Positions 45,643-54,584 of a stretch of 64,000 nt of DNA are shown in pieces. This DNA comes from Vulcanimicrobiota bacterium. Its GTDB lineage: Bacteria > Vulcanimicrobiota > Vulcanimicrobiia > Vulcanimicrobiales > Vulcanimicrobiaceae. The DNA lies in NCBI GenBank assembly GCA_027452165.1, contig DAIDGX010000004.1, forward strand, positions 171,398-235,397. Reading direction: 5' to 3'. The translations under genes were made by a program, and so were the position numbers. A model generated the notes under the pieces. That model was not told where the DNA came from, ran no database searches, and saw nothing but the letters and a program-made list of their open reading frames with translations. Positions within the stretch are counted from its first letter, which is position 1. Each line of letters starts with the position of its first letter.

Positions 45643-47475
45643 TTGGACGTCATCCGCTTCTCCGCGCTCGAGTGCCACTACGGCGCACGCGAGATCTTTT
45701 CGCAACTCGACGGCGCGCTGTCCGACGGCGAGCGTATCGGCCTGGTCGGTCCCAACGGCGCCGGAAAGTCGTCGCTGCTGCGCCTTCTCGCCGGTGTCGA
45801 CGAACCGTTCGGCGGCTCGATCGTTCGCGCGCGCGGAATCACGCTTGGCTACCTGGCACAGGGGGTGGCCGACGAAACCAACGCCACCCTGCGAGAACTC
45901 GTAGCGCGGGCGCTCGCGCGCGCCCCCGACGCCGAGGCGCAGTTACGGGCTAAAACATTGCGTATCATGCTAGCCGCATTCGGTTTTGGCGAAGAGGACA
46001 TGGAGCGACCGCTACGCGCCTTCTCCGGCGGGCAGCGCGCAAAGGCGGCCCTCGCGCACCTCTTCATCGACGAACCTGATTATCTGATCCTCGACGAGCC
46101 TACCAACCACCTCGATATCGCAAGCGTGCGCTGGCTCGAGGAACGCATCGCGGGCGACACGCGCGGCTACTGCATCGTTTCGCACGATCGTTATTTTCTC
46201 GATCGCGTCGCGACGCGCATATGGGAACTCGAACGCGGACGGTTGGCGACCTACGCTGCAGCGTCGCGCGCATACACCGCATTTCTTGCCGAGCGCGACA
46301 TCCGGCGCGAGGAGGCCCGCCGCGAGTACGAACGCGCGATGGCCGAGCGCGAAAAACGTCGTGAAACGATCGCCGGCCTGCGCGCCACGTTAACGTCATC
46401 GAACTACAGCCGCGTGCGCAGCCGCGAAAAACAACTAGCGCGCATCGACTCGGCGGTTGAGCTCGAAGCGCCGAGGGCGCCACGCGCCACGATCGCCGTT
46501 CGTCTGGACGCATCTCGCCGCCGGGGGTCGGGCTTTGCAATCGAGATCGAAGGCCTCGCGAAAGCCTACGGTGAGCGCCGGCTCTTCGCGTCGTTGACCG
46601 TGGAGATCGCGCGCGGAGAACGTCTTGCCGTCGTCGGTCCGAACGGCGCCGGTAAATCCACGCTGCTCAAGATTTTGAACGGAGAGCTCACCGCCGATTC
46701 CGGCAGTGTACGCTACAACCCCGCATCGCGAATCGCGTATTTCGCGCAGAATTCGCACGAACAGATCGATCCTGCCATGCGTGCCGTCGATGCGGTGATG
46801 ACGCTCGGAAGCACGACGAACGAACGCGCGCGCAATCTGCTCGGTCGCATGCTCCTTGGCGGCGAAGCGGCCGAAAAGCCGGTGCACGCATTCTCGGGCG
46901 GCGAACGTCGCCGCATCATGCTCGCCTGCCTGATGGCGCAGGCTGCCGACATTTTGCTCTTGGACGAACCGACCAACGATCTCGACATCGAGAGCCGCGA
47001 CGCGCTGGAATCGGTGCTGGACGACTACGCAGGGACGATCGTCGTCGTGTCGCACGACCGGTACCTGCTCTCGCGCGTCTGCGATCGCGTGCTCTGGATC
47101 GATGGCGGCGACTGCGGCGTCATCGACGACGGTTACGAGGCCTATGAGGCGCAGCAGCGCGATCGCGATCGCACGCGTTACGATCAATCACGTTCTGCCG
47201 AGCGCGTGAAAACCTCGCGTCAAACCCCGCTCAAAGTACGAACGCAACTCGCCAACAAGGTCGCGCGCGTCGAGCGCGATATCGCGGCGGCCGATCTCCG
47301 CAAATCCGAGATCGACGCACGATTTGCAACCCCGGAGCTCTACGACGACCGCGGCGAAGTCGCACGTCTGGAAGCCGAGCGCGCCGCTCTGAGCGCAAGA
47401 GCCGACGCGCTCGTGACGCAATGGGAAGCCCTACTCCTGGAACTCGAGGCACTCGACGCCGAGGGCGGCAGCTAA
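45643..47475 (+). CDS. ABC-F family ATPase (translation factor / resistance type)
   Basis: The 610-residue protein has two ABC domains without membrane segments. Walker A motifs are VGPNGAGKSSLL and VGPNGAGKSTLL, signature motifs AFSGGQRAK and AFSGGERRR, and Walker B motifs LILDEPTNHLD and LLLDEPTNDLD. The charged interdomain linker (about 235-290, RREEARREYERAMAEREKRRE) is the ribosomal P-site interaction motif, and a C-terminal coiled coil (from about 530) is typical of Uup/YdiF subgroups. ABC-F proteins bind the ribosomal E site and relieve stalling or confer antibiotic protection. Exact subfamily was not resolved. TTG 45643 is the start. Confidence 0.93.
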   Translation: MDVIRFSALECHYGAREIFSQLDGALSDGERIGLVGPNGAGKSSLLRLLAGVDEPFGGSIVRARGITLGYLAQGVADETNATLRELVARALARAPDAEAQLRAKTLRIMLAAFGFGEEDMERPLRAFSGGQRAKAALAHLFIDEPDYLILDEPTNHLDIASVRWLEERIAGDTRGYCIVSHDRYFLDRVATRIWELERGRLATYAAASRAYTAFLAERDIRREEARREYERAMAEREKRRETIAGLRATLTSSNYSRVRSREKQLARIDSAVELEAPRAPRATIAVRLDASRRRGSGFAIEIEGLAKAYGERRLFASLTVEIARGERLAVVGPNGAGKSTLLKILNGELTADSGSVRYNPASRIAYFAQNSHEQIDPAMRAVDAVMTLGSTTNERARNLLGRMLLGGEAAEKPVHAFSGGERRRIMLACLMAQAADILLLDEPTNDLDIESRDALESVLDDYAGTIVVVSHDRYLLSRVCDRVLWIDGGDCGVIDDGYEAYEAQQRDRDRTRYDQSRSAERVKTSRQTPLKVRTQLANKVARVERDIAAADLRKSEIDARFATPELYDDRGEVARLEAERAALSARADALVTQWEALLLELEALDAEGGS

Positions 47476-47488
47476 GGGAGGGCGGCTT

Positions 47489-48397
47489 ATGCCCTGCGAA
47501 GCAGGCTCTATGAGACTGTTGACGCGCGCCGACCTCGATGGCCTCACCTCGGCCATCCTGCTCCAGGAAGTAGAGCCCATCGACTCCGTCGAGTTCGCCC
47601 ACCCGAAGGACGTGCAAGACGGCAAAGTGGCCATCGACGAAAACGACATCCTCGCAAATTTACCATTCGATGCGCGCGCCGGCATGTGGTTCGATCACCA
47701 TGTAAGCCAGTCCGATGCGTCGTTCGACCATACGTTCAAAGGCGCGTACGCGATCGCCCCAAGCGCCGCGCGCGTGATCGCCGACCACTATCGCTCGCCG
47801 AAATTTGCGCGCTTCGCCGACCTGCTCGACGCAACTGATCGGCTCGACTCCGCGCAACTCACCTATGACGACATCGTGAATCCGCAGGGCTGGATTCTCG
47901 TCGGCTACACCCTCGATCCGCGCAGCGGCCTGGGGGCCTTCAAGGAGTATTTTCGGCACGTGATGACGCTCGCGCAGCATGCCGGTATCGACGAGGTCCT
48001 TGCCGACGAACAGGTTCGCGCGCATGTGGAACGCATGAAGCGCGAGGAAGCCGCGTTCAAAACGCACCTGCTTGCAACAAGCCACCTCGACGACAACGTG
48101 GTGATCACGGATGTGCGTGGCATGAAGGCGCCCCCGAGCGGCAACCGATTCTTGATCTACACGCTCTTCCCAACCGCAAACGTATCGGTACGCATAGCCG
48201 ACGGCCACGGCGGCGCCGTCGCGACGATACAAGTCGGCCACAGCATTCTCAAGCGCGATTGCCATACGAGCGTCGGCGATCTCTTGGCCGCCTACGGTGG
48301 CGGCGGACACGTCGGCGCCGGGACGGCACAGCCTTCGGCAGGCGACGCCAACCGCGTGCTGGCGGAGATCGTCGCGGCTCTCAAGCGTAACGGCTAG
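47489..48397 (+). CDS. DHH-family phosphoesterase
   Basis: The 302-residue protein begins shortly before LLTRADLDGLTSAILL, the first metal-binding motif of DHH enzymes, and has WFDHHVSQSD (DHH motif), RFADLLDATDRLD and a C-terminal GGGGHVGAGTAQPS as in DHHA1-type domains. Known members are exopolyphosphatases, RecJ, nanoRNases and c-di-AMP phosphodiesterases. The short layout is nearer to stand-alone phosphoesterases, but the substrate cannot be told. GGGAGGG lies six to seven bases before ATG 47489. Confidence 0.85.
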   Translation: MPCEAGSMRLLTRADLDGLTSAILLQEVEPIDSVEFAHPKDVQDGKVAIDENDILANLPFDARAGMWFDHHVSQSDASFDHTFKGAYAIAPSAARVIADHYRSPKFARFADLLDATDRLDSAQLTYDDIVNPQGWILVGYTLDPRSGLGAFKEYFRHVMTLAQHAGIDEVLADEQVRAHVERMKREEAAFKTHLLATSHLDDNVVITDVRGMKAPPSGNRFLIYTLFPTANVSVRIADGHGGAVATIQVGHSILKRDCHTSVGDLLAAYGGGGHVGAGTAQPSAGDANRVLAEIVAALKRNG

Positions 48398-48411
48398 CGT
48401 AGAGCGCTGCG

Positions 48412-49569
48412 GTGACACGATTCGATGATGCGATTACGATCGCCGACCTGCGCCTGCTCGCGCAACGTCGTCTGCCGCGCGCGGTCTTCGATTATATCGA
48501 CGGTGGCGCCGACGCCGAGATCACGTTGCGTGAAAATACGCGCGCCTTCGAGCGCACGATCTTTCGCCCCCGTTCGGCGGTCGCAAGCGCGCCCTGTCGT
48601 CTCGAACGCACCATCCTCGGCATGCATTTTGCGCTTCCGTTCTTGCTCGCCCCGGTCGGCAGCAGCCGCCTCTTCTTCCCGCGCGGCGAATGCGCGGCGG
48701 CCCGTGCTGCCGGCGACGCCGGGACAGGGTACATTCTCTCGACCCTCAGCGGTTGCCGGCTCGAAGAGGTCAAGGCAGCGACGCGCGGGACCGCATGGTA
48801 TCAGCTCTACATCATCGGCGGGCGCGAGGTTGCCACGCACGCGATCGCTCGCGCAAAAGCGGCAGGTTACGGCGCGCTCGTCGTCACCATCGATACCGCG
48901 GTTGCGGGAATGCGCGAGCGCGATGCACGCAACGGCGTCAAGCATCTCGTCGGCGGCAACCCGATCGCGATGTTGCCGCACCTTGGCGGCGTCCTCACGC
49001 ACCCCCGTTGGCTCATCGACTTCCTTCGCGACGGCGGGCTCATGGAGTTTCCGAACATCATCATCGACGGCAACGCGATGCCCTATCTCGATGCCGGTCG
49101 CGCCCTCGGCGAGTCGAGTCTTTCGTGGGCCGATCTTGCGTGGATCAGGGCCGCGTGGAATGGGCCACTCGTGGTCAAAGGCGTGCATACCGCCGACGAC
49201 GCGCGCCACGCCATCGATGCGGGCGCGGATGCAATCGTCGTGTCGAATCACGGCGGACGGCAACTCGACGGCGTCGCCGCGACGCTCGACGTGCTGCCCG
49301 AGGTCGTCGCGGCAGCGGGGGATCGCGTCGAGGTCCTGCTCGACGGCGGCATTCGACGCGGGAGCGACGTAGTGAAAGCGCTGTGTTTGGGTACGCGGGC
49401 AGTTCTCGTGGGACGGGCCTACGCCTACGGTCTGGGCGCCGCCGGCGAACGCGGCGTTGCCAAAGCGATCGACATCCTACGCACCGACATCGTGCGCACG
49501 ATGAACCTGTTAGGCGTTCACGACCTCAACGACCTCGGCCCGCACTTCCTTGCATCCGCGTCATCGTAG
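48412..49569 (+). CDS. FMN-dependent alpha-hydroxy-acid dehydrogenase/oxidase
   Basis: The 385-residue TIM-barrel flavoprotein starts FDDAITIADLRLLAQRRLPRAVFDYIDGGADAEITLREN, the family hallmark. It has LLAPVGSSRLFFPRGE, WYQLYI, VTIDTAVAGMRERD, the catalytic-His motif SNHGGRQLDG and LDGGIRRGSDVVKAL. Related enzymes are L-lactate dehydrogenase LldD, glycolate oxidase and mandelate dehydrogenase; the exact substrate cannot be assigned. GTG 48412 is the start. The C-terminal end meets the exported-protein gene tail to tail. Confidence 0.92.
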   Translation: MTRFDDAITIADLRLLAQRRLPRAVFDYIDGGADAEITLRENTRAFERTIFRPRSAVASAPCRLERTILGMHFALPFLLAPVGSSRLFFPRGECAAARAAGDAGTGYILSTLSGCRLEEVKAATRGTAWYQLYIIGGREVATHAIARAKAAGYGALVVTIDTAVAGMRERDARNGVKHLVGGNPIAMLPHLGGVLTHPRWLIDFLRDGGLMEFPNIIIDGNAMPYLDAGRALGESSLSWADLAWIRAAWNGPLVVKGVHTADDARHAIDAGADAIVVSNHGGRQLDGVAATLDVLPEVVAAAGDRVEVLLDGGIRRGSDVVKALCLGTRAVLVGRAYAYGLGAAGERGVAKAIDILRTDIVRTMNLLGVHDLNDLGPHFLASASS

Positions 49570-49577
49570 GCTACCGC

Positions 49578-51401
49578 TTAGCCGTTCGGACTGATCGCCG
49601 GCGCGTACAGCACGTCGGCCGCGAAGGTCGTGGTGCGCGGATCCGGCGACTGCATCGTTAGCGTCGCCGTCATCGTTTCATGCGTCCATTGCTCGTGGTA
49701 CGCCGCGGGCGATGCGGTCGTGAAGGCCCACGAGCCGTCGTCGTTTTCCGAGCCGTTCCCAAACACGATACCGTGTCCGTCGAGCGTCACCGTTGCGATG
49801 TACTTCAAGTTCGTCCCTTTGAGGATCAGACGCCCCTCCGGAAGGTAGAACGTGGCGCTCGTGACGACCGGCATCGCGGGATAGATCGCGAAGGGCACGG
49901 ACGCAGAATCGATCCCGTCGGCTTCGTGCAACACGGCACTGCCCGTAGCGCCTCCGGCATTGGGCGCATGCAGACGCACGGTCACGATATTGCCACTCGT
50001 TGTTACCGACGCCACCGGCAACGCATTGCCGAGCCCGTCGGTCAAGGTTACGGATTGCACGCACGTTCCTACGCCGGCGCCCGCATCGGTAAAGCGTAAC
50101 GTCGCGTCCTCTGCGCCGGTCACGACGGCAACTGCGTGCGGATCGACGAGCGACCAGCTGGCCGCGTGCGGCGACACGACGGAGATCGCGGGCGACACGA
50201 TGTGGTCGAAGCCCCAGCGGCTGCGCACCAGCACGCTAAGGGTGCCGTGAAGCGCCGCTTGGGGCAGGGTCGCGGTGAACCCCTCGAGGGGATCGTAGGT
50301 CAACGGCACGATCGCTGGATGCACGCGTCCGATCGCCAACTCGTGCGAACGAAAATACACGGGCGATCCGTCGAATGGAAGCGTGAACGCTAAGGTCGAT
50401 CCATCGGTGCAGACGGGTTGCGTTGCGGGAGCACCGTACGCGGGATGGGCCCGCGCGGTCCCCGATCCGATTTCAAAATAGACGATAGTCGATGGATTGT
50501 TCGCACTCGCGTCGTAACTCGGCTGCTCGCTCACGTACACGTTCGTGTTCTTGTCACCCGGGTGAATGACGCCGGGAACGAAGGTATAGTCGGCCGCGAC
50601 GTGGCGTTTTGCGAGCAACTCGTAGAGGGTTCCCATCAACATGCCGTACGTCGCCGTGTTCGCGGCGAGTTGCGAGCCCACGGCGCTGGTGACGTCAACG
50701 CGGCCGCCGGCGTCGTAGGTTCCCGCGATCGCTTGCGCGGCGCATGCGTATTGGGTACTCTGCGCAAGCGAAGAATCGAAGCAGGACGCGTTCGTCAGAT
50801 CGGCGCCGAATAGCGATTTCGTCGCCGCAGCGATACGAGCGTGTGCATCGCCGAGCGCGGCCGGGCGAATTTTTGTGAGCGACGCGAGAAAGCGGTCCAT
50901 CGTCGAACGCTTTACGGCGGCATCCGCCGAGAGCGCGGCGGTTCGAAGCAACAGGGAGCGATTCGCAAGTGCGGCGATCGCAGCGCGCGCGTCGGGGATT
51001 CCGCGTCCTCGCGTGCTGCCGTCCTCGGGAACCAAGAAGACGATCGGCGTCGCTTTGCCGTCGTACCGCACGCGCCACACGTGCCCGGGTGGCAGCCGGC
51101 TCAAATCCGCATCGGCGATCGGAAACGTGGGAGGCTGCTTCAGGTAGTCTTGGTACAGGTCTGCAACCACCAGATGCCACCGCGGTGAGGTGCTGAACTG
51201 CACGCCGCGCGGGAACGAGATATCGATCGTATCACCTTTGCGTAACGACGGCACAAACGATGCCGGAAGCGTACGCGCGCCGCGCGTCACGCGCACGTTG
51301 ACGCTTGCGCCCAAGATCGTGAACCCGGCAGGAGCAGCGGCAGCCGCCACGCTTCCGAATGACAGAAGCGTGACGATCGCTATGCATGCAAAACGGCGCA
51401 T
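49578..51401 (-). CDS. Large exported protein of unknown function
   Basis: The 607-residue protein starts with a clear signal peptide (RRFACIAIVTLLSFGSVAAAAAPA). The first part (GASVNVRVTRGARTLPASFVPSLRKGDTIDISFPRGVQF) looks like a beta-sandwich. The C-terminal third has repeated beta patterns (SVTLTDGLGNALPVASVTTSGNIVTV, MPVVTSATFYLPEGRLILKGTNL), suggesting Ig-like or IPT-type domains. Two cysteine pairs may form disulfides. I recognise no enzyme motif. It lies two bases after the beta-propeller gene and may be cotranscribed with it. Confidence 0.6.
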   Translation of the reverse strand: MRRFACIAIVTLLSFGSVAAAAAPAGFTILGASVNVRVTRGARTLPASFVPSLRKGDTIDISFPRGVQFSTSPRWHLVVADLYQDYLKQPPTFPIADADLSRLPPGHVWRVRYDGKATPIVFLVPEDGSTRGRGIPDARAAIAALANRSLLLRTAALSADAAVKRSTMDRFLASLTKIRPAALGDAHARIAAATKSLFGADLTNASCFDSSLAQSTQYACAAQAIAGTYDAGGRVDVTSAVGSQLAANTATYGMLMGTLYELLAKRHVAADYTFVPGVIHPGDKNTNVYVSEQPSYDASANNPSTIVYFEIGSGTARAHPAYGAPATQPVCTDGSTLAFTLPFDGSPVYFRSHELAIGRVHPAIVPLTYDPLEGFTATLPQAALHGTLSVLVRSRWGFDHIVSPAISVVSPHAASWSLVDPHAVAVVTGAEDATLRFTDAGAGVGTCVQSVTLTDGLGNALPVASVTTSGNIVTVRLHAPNAGGATGSAVLHEADGIDSASVPFAIYPAMPVVTSATFYLPEGRLILKGTNLKYIATVTLDGHGIVFGNGSENDDGSWAFTTASPAAYHEQWTHETMTATLTMQSPDPRTTTFAADVLYAPAISPNG

Positions 51402-51403
51402 CG

Positions 51404-54400
51404 CTAGCCGCGCGGCAACGCGTGCAGACCCGCCTTGGTGAGTTCCGCGTTCAACGCCGGAATGCCCCGAAGGTACGCCTCGTATGCCGCCCGCGCACCG
51501 CGATATTCCGCATCGATCCGCGCATAGAACTGCGTGGCAGCCGGCGTGATAATCGCTTGCACCGGGAACGACTGCAGCGATGTCAACGCGCCATCGAGGT
51601 TCTCGCGTAACGAACCCGGTCGCGACACCGAGTCCTCGCCATTGGTGTACGCGGCGGTCAGCCTCGCCATCACCGCGCTACGCCCACTGCTCGCGCGTGC
51701 GAGCGCGGCGCGCACGGCTGGCACATGCGTCGCTGGCTCTGCGGCGATCGCCTTGCCGATCGTATCGAGATGGTTGAGCATCACGTCAACTTCGGAATAG
51801 AGCGTGTTGAGTTTCGCAAATGCATCGTAACTCTGCTGCATTTGCGCAAGCGTGAGCGTCGCCTCCGGATCGGGTTTTACGACAAACGTCTGCGTGAAGG
51901 TGCGACCGCGAAGCGTCACGCGCGCGGCATAATGGCCGGGAACGACCATCGGACCATCGCTTGGGCCCTGGAACGCCGGATTGAGCGCACCGGTCCATTT
52001 CACCGGCGGTGCCGCCGTAAAATTCCACACGATGCGATTGATACCGGCGCGGTTCGATCCGGTCAACGTGCGCACAACGTGGCCCGCAGCATCGAGAATC
52101 GTCACCTTCGGCGCGCGCGCCTGCGGCGCGGCTTGATAATATGAGATCGGCACGCCGTATGGAGGATTCTGCGCCGCGTAGTTGGTGTACAGGCCTTCGA
52201 AGTTATTCGTCAGGTTGTATTCGTACGACGTCCGCGGCTTGAAGAGCATCGCACCTGCGGCAACGGCCTGCGGGAGTTCTTGAAGCGGGCGCATATCGTC
52301 CATCACCCAAATCGAACGCCCGTGCGTCGCGATGACGAGATCGTCGAACTGCGGCTGCATGCGGATATCCCGCACCGAGACGGCTGGCATGTTGTTCCGA
52401 AGACTCTGCCAGTGTGCGCCGCGGTCGTATGAGATCCACATGCCTTCTTCCGTGCCGAGATAGACGAGATCAGGGTTGTGAATGTCAGGGCGGATCGAGC
52501 GTGTCCACAGTTGCGCGGGTAACCCGTTGACGATCGAGGTCCAGTGGGCACCGTAGTCGCGCGTGATCCAGACGTGCGGCGCGGAATTGCCCATCAAGTG
52601 GGCGTCCTCAACCGCGTAGGCCGTGCCACGTTCGAGCGGCGACGGCGCCACGGTTTCGAAGCGGCCGTTCGCAATCGCGCCTTTCGGCGTGACGTTCGAC
52701 CAATGCTTACCGTCGTCACGCGTCATCTGCACGAACCCGTCGTCGGTGCCAACCCAAATCTCGCCGCGCGAGACCGGTGAGCCTTCGATGTCGAGGATCG
52801 TATCGGTGTACTCGGCACCGGTCACGTCGTGCGTGATCGGGCCACCTGCAGGCGCTTGATGTGCCTTGTCATTCCGCGTGAGGTCAGGGCTGATCGGCTT
52901 CCAGTGAATCCCGCCGTCGCTCGATTGGAAAACCACGTTCCCGCCGAACCAAGCCGTACGCGGATTCCACGGCGCAAAGCCGATCGGCGATTCCCAATTG
53001 AAGCGATACGGGCTCTTGGCAATGTCGAACTGCTCTTGCACGCTCGTGAAATACGGCTGCGTGAAGAGATATTCGCGGGAACGACGATTATAGACGAAGA
53101 GCGCACCGTCTTGACCGTCGGACCAGATGATGTTCGCGTTGCGAGGATCGGGGATAGCCCACTGCCCGTCGTCATCTTGCACGACCGCGTACCAAGCGGC
53201 ATTGCTGTTGCCCGCTTGATCGAGCGAGTTCGATGGACCGCAATACGAGTTGTTGTCCTGCAGGCCGCCGCAAATCGTATAGGGATTGTCGTTGCCGAGG
53301 CCCACGCGATAGAACTGCCCGATTGGTACGTTCGCCCAGAACACCCACGTCTTGCCGGCATCGACGGTGAGCGCGTATCCGCCATCTTCACCGACGATCA
53401 TGCGCTCGGGATCGTTTGGCGCAATCCAGATCGCGTGATAATCTCCGTGCACGCTCGATGCAATCGCCTTGAACGAGGTTCCGCCGTCGGTGCTCTCAGC
53501 GAGTTCCGTCGAGGCGGTGTACACGTGGTTGGGATTGGCCGGATCGACCTCAACGTGCGAAAAATAGAACGGGCGCTGATCGACGAGCGTATTCGAGCTC
53601 ACGAGCTTCCACGTCGCGCCAGCGTTATCGGAACGCCACAAAATACCGTTCTTCGACTCGATCAGCGCATAGACGCGATTCGGATCGCTCGGCGCCACGG
53701 CAAGGCCGATCCGCCCGGTAATCCCGCTCGGCAAGCCGCCGCCGCTCAGACGCTTCCACGTTCTGCCGCCGTCGCTGGACCGGTACAACCCATCGCGCGT
53801 GCCGCCACTGCGGAACGTCCACGGACGCCGCTGAAATTCCCAAATCCCGGCATAGATGACCTGCGGGTCCTTCGGGCTCATCGCGAGATCGGATGCCCCG
53901 CTCTCCGGACCGCCATCGAGCGTCTTACGCCATGTCTTCCCACCGTCGAAGGTCACATAGACGCCACGATGCGGCGAGTCAGCGAAGACGTCGCCGAGCG
54001 CGGCGACGATCACATGCTGCGGGTCGCTCGGGTCGATCAGGATACGCGAAATATACTTCGTGCCGCGTAGCCCAACGTTCGTCCACGTCTTGCCGCCATC
54101 GGTCGTCTTGTACACCCCATCACCGTAGCTGACGTCGTTCCGCGGGTTCGATTCGCCGGTTCCGACCCACACGGTGTCATCGTTTGTCGGATCGATCGCA
54201 ACCGCGCCGATCGCTCCGACCGCTTCTTTATCAAAGACCGGCTTCCAGGCGGCACCGCCGTCGGTGCTCTTCCACACGCCGCCACCCGCGGCACCGAGGT
54301 AGTACAGGTTGGGATTGCGCGCGGAACCAGCGACGCTCGTGACGCGGCCGCCTGCGATCGCAGGACCCGTCGAGCGCCAGTGCATGTTCCCCGTGGGAAG

Positions 54401-54490
54401 CGACGCGGCGTTCGCTGCCGAGCCGAGGAGCGCGATGAACGCGGTTGATGCAAGAATCGAACGGAGCATGGCCGAGGGCTTTACCGCCAC
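51404..54490 (-). CDS. Exported BNR/sortilin-type beta-propeller protein
   Basis: The 1028-residue protein (GTG 54490; ATG 54469 is an alternative) has a signal peptide ending in SAANA. The body carries many BNR/Asp-box repeats: GGGVWKSTDGGAAWKP, DGVYKTTDGGKTWTNV, RGVYVTFDGGKTWRKT, DGLYRSSDGGRTWKRL and so on, as in VPS10/sortilin propellers and GH74 xyloglucanases. A C-terminal region of about 250 residues adds an Ig-like portion (RAPKVTILDAAGHVVRTLTG) and a helical end. Catalytic residues of GH74 cannot be confirmed. Such proteins are common exported propellers of unknown role. Confidence 0.85.
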   Translation of the reverse strand: MAVKPSAMLRSILASTAFIALLGSAANAASLPTGNMHWRSTGPAIAGGRVTSVAGSARNPNLYYLGAAGGGVWKSTDGGAAWKPVFDKEAVGAIGAVAIDPTNDDTVWVGTGESNPRNDVSYGDGVYKTTDGGKTWTNVGLRGTKYISRILIDPSDPQHVIVAALGDVFADSPHRGVYVTFDGGKTWRKTLDGGPESGASDLAMSPKDPQVIYAGIWEFQRRPWTFRSGGTRDGLYRSSDGGRTWKRLSGGGLPSGITGRIGLAVAPSDPNRVYALIESKNGILWRSDNAGATWKLVSSNTLVDQRPFYFSHVEVDPANPNHVYTASTELAESTDGGTSFKAIASSVHGDYHAIWIAPNDPERMIVGEDGGYALTVDAGKTWVFWANVPIGQFYRVGLGNDNPYTICGGLQDNNSYCGPSNSLDQAGNSNAAWYAVVQDDDGQWAIPDPRNANIIWSDGQDGALFVYNRRSREYLFTQPYFTSVQEQFDIAKSPYRFNWESPIGFAPWNPRTAWFGGNVVFQSSDGGIHWKPISPDLTRNDKAHQAPAGGPITHDVTGAEYTDTILDIEGSPVSRGEIWVGTDDGFVQMTRDDGKHWSNVTPKGAIANGRFETVAPSPLERGTAYAVEDAHLMGNSAPHVWITRDYGAHWTSIVNGLPAQLWTRSIRPDIHNPDLVYLGTEEGMWISYDRGAHWQSLRNNMPAVSVRDIRMQPQFDDLVIATHGRSIWVMDDMRPLQELPQAVAAGAMLFKPRTSYEYNLTNNFEGLYTNYAAQNPPYGVPISYYQAAPQARAPKVTILDAAGHVVRTLTGSNRAGINRIVWNFTAAPPVKWTGALNPAFQGPSDGPMVVPGHYAARVTLRGRTFTQTFVVKPDPEATLTLAQMQQSYDAFAKLNTLYSEVDVMLNHLDTIGKAIAAEPATHVPAVRAALARASSGRSAVMARLTAAYTNGEDSVSRPGSLRENLDGALTSLQSFPVQAIITPAATQFYARIDAEYRGARAAYEAYLRGIPALNAELTKAGLHALPRG

Positions 54491-54522
54491 ATGCGTTCAT
54501 TCCCTCGCAACGGCGCGGACGC

Positions 54523-54560
54523 AAAAAGGAACGCCCCGCACCGGTCGTGCGAGGCGTTCC
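54523..54560 (-). terminator. Rho-independent terminator after the M1 aminopeptidase gene
   Basis: On the minus strand GGAACGCC and GGCGTTCC enclose an inner CGCAC/GTGCG helix and a GACCG loop, followed by TTTTTGCG. It lies 24 bases past the stop of the aminopeptidase gene and just upstream of the propeller gene. Confidence 0.88.
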
Positions 54561-54584
54561 ACCGTGAGCAGAAGGTGACCCGCG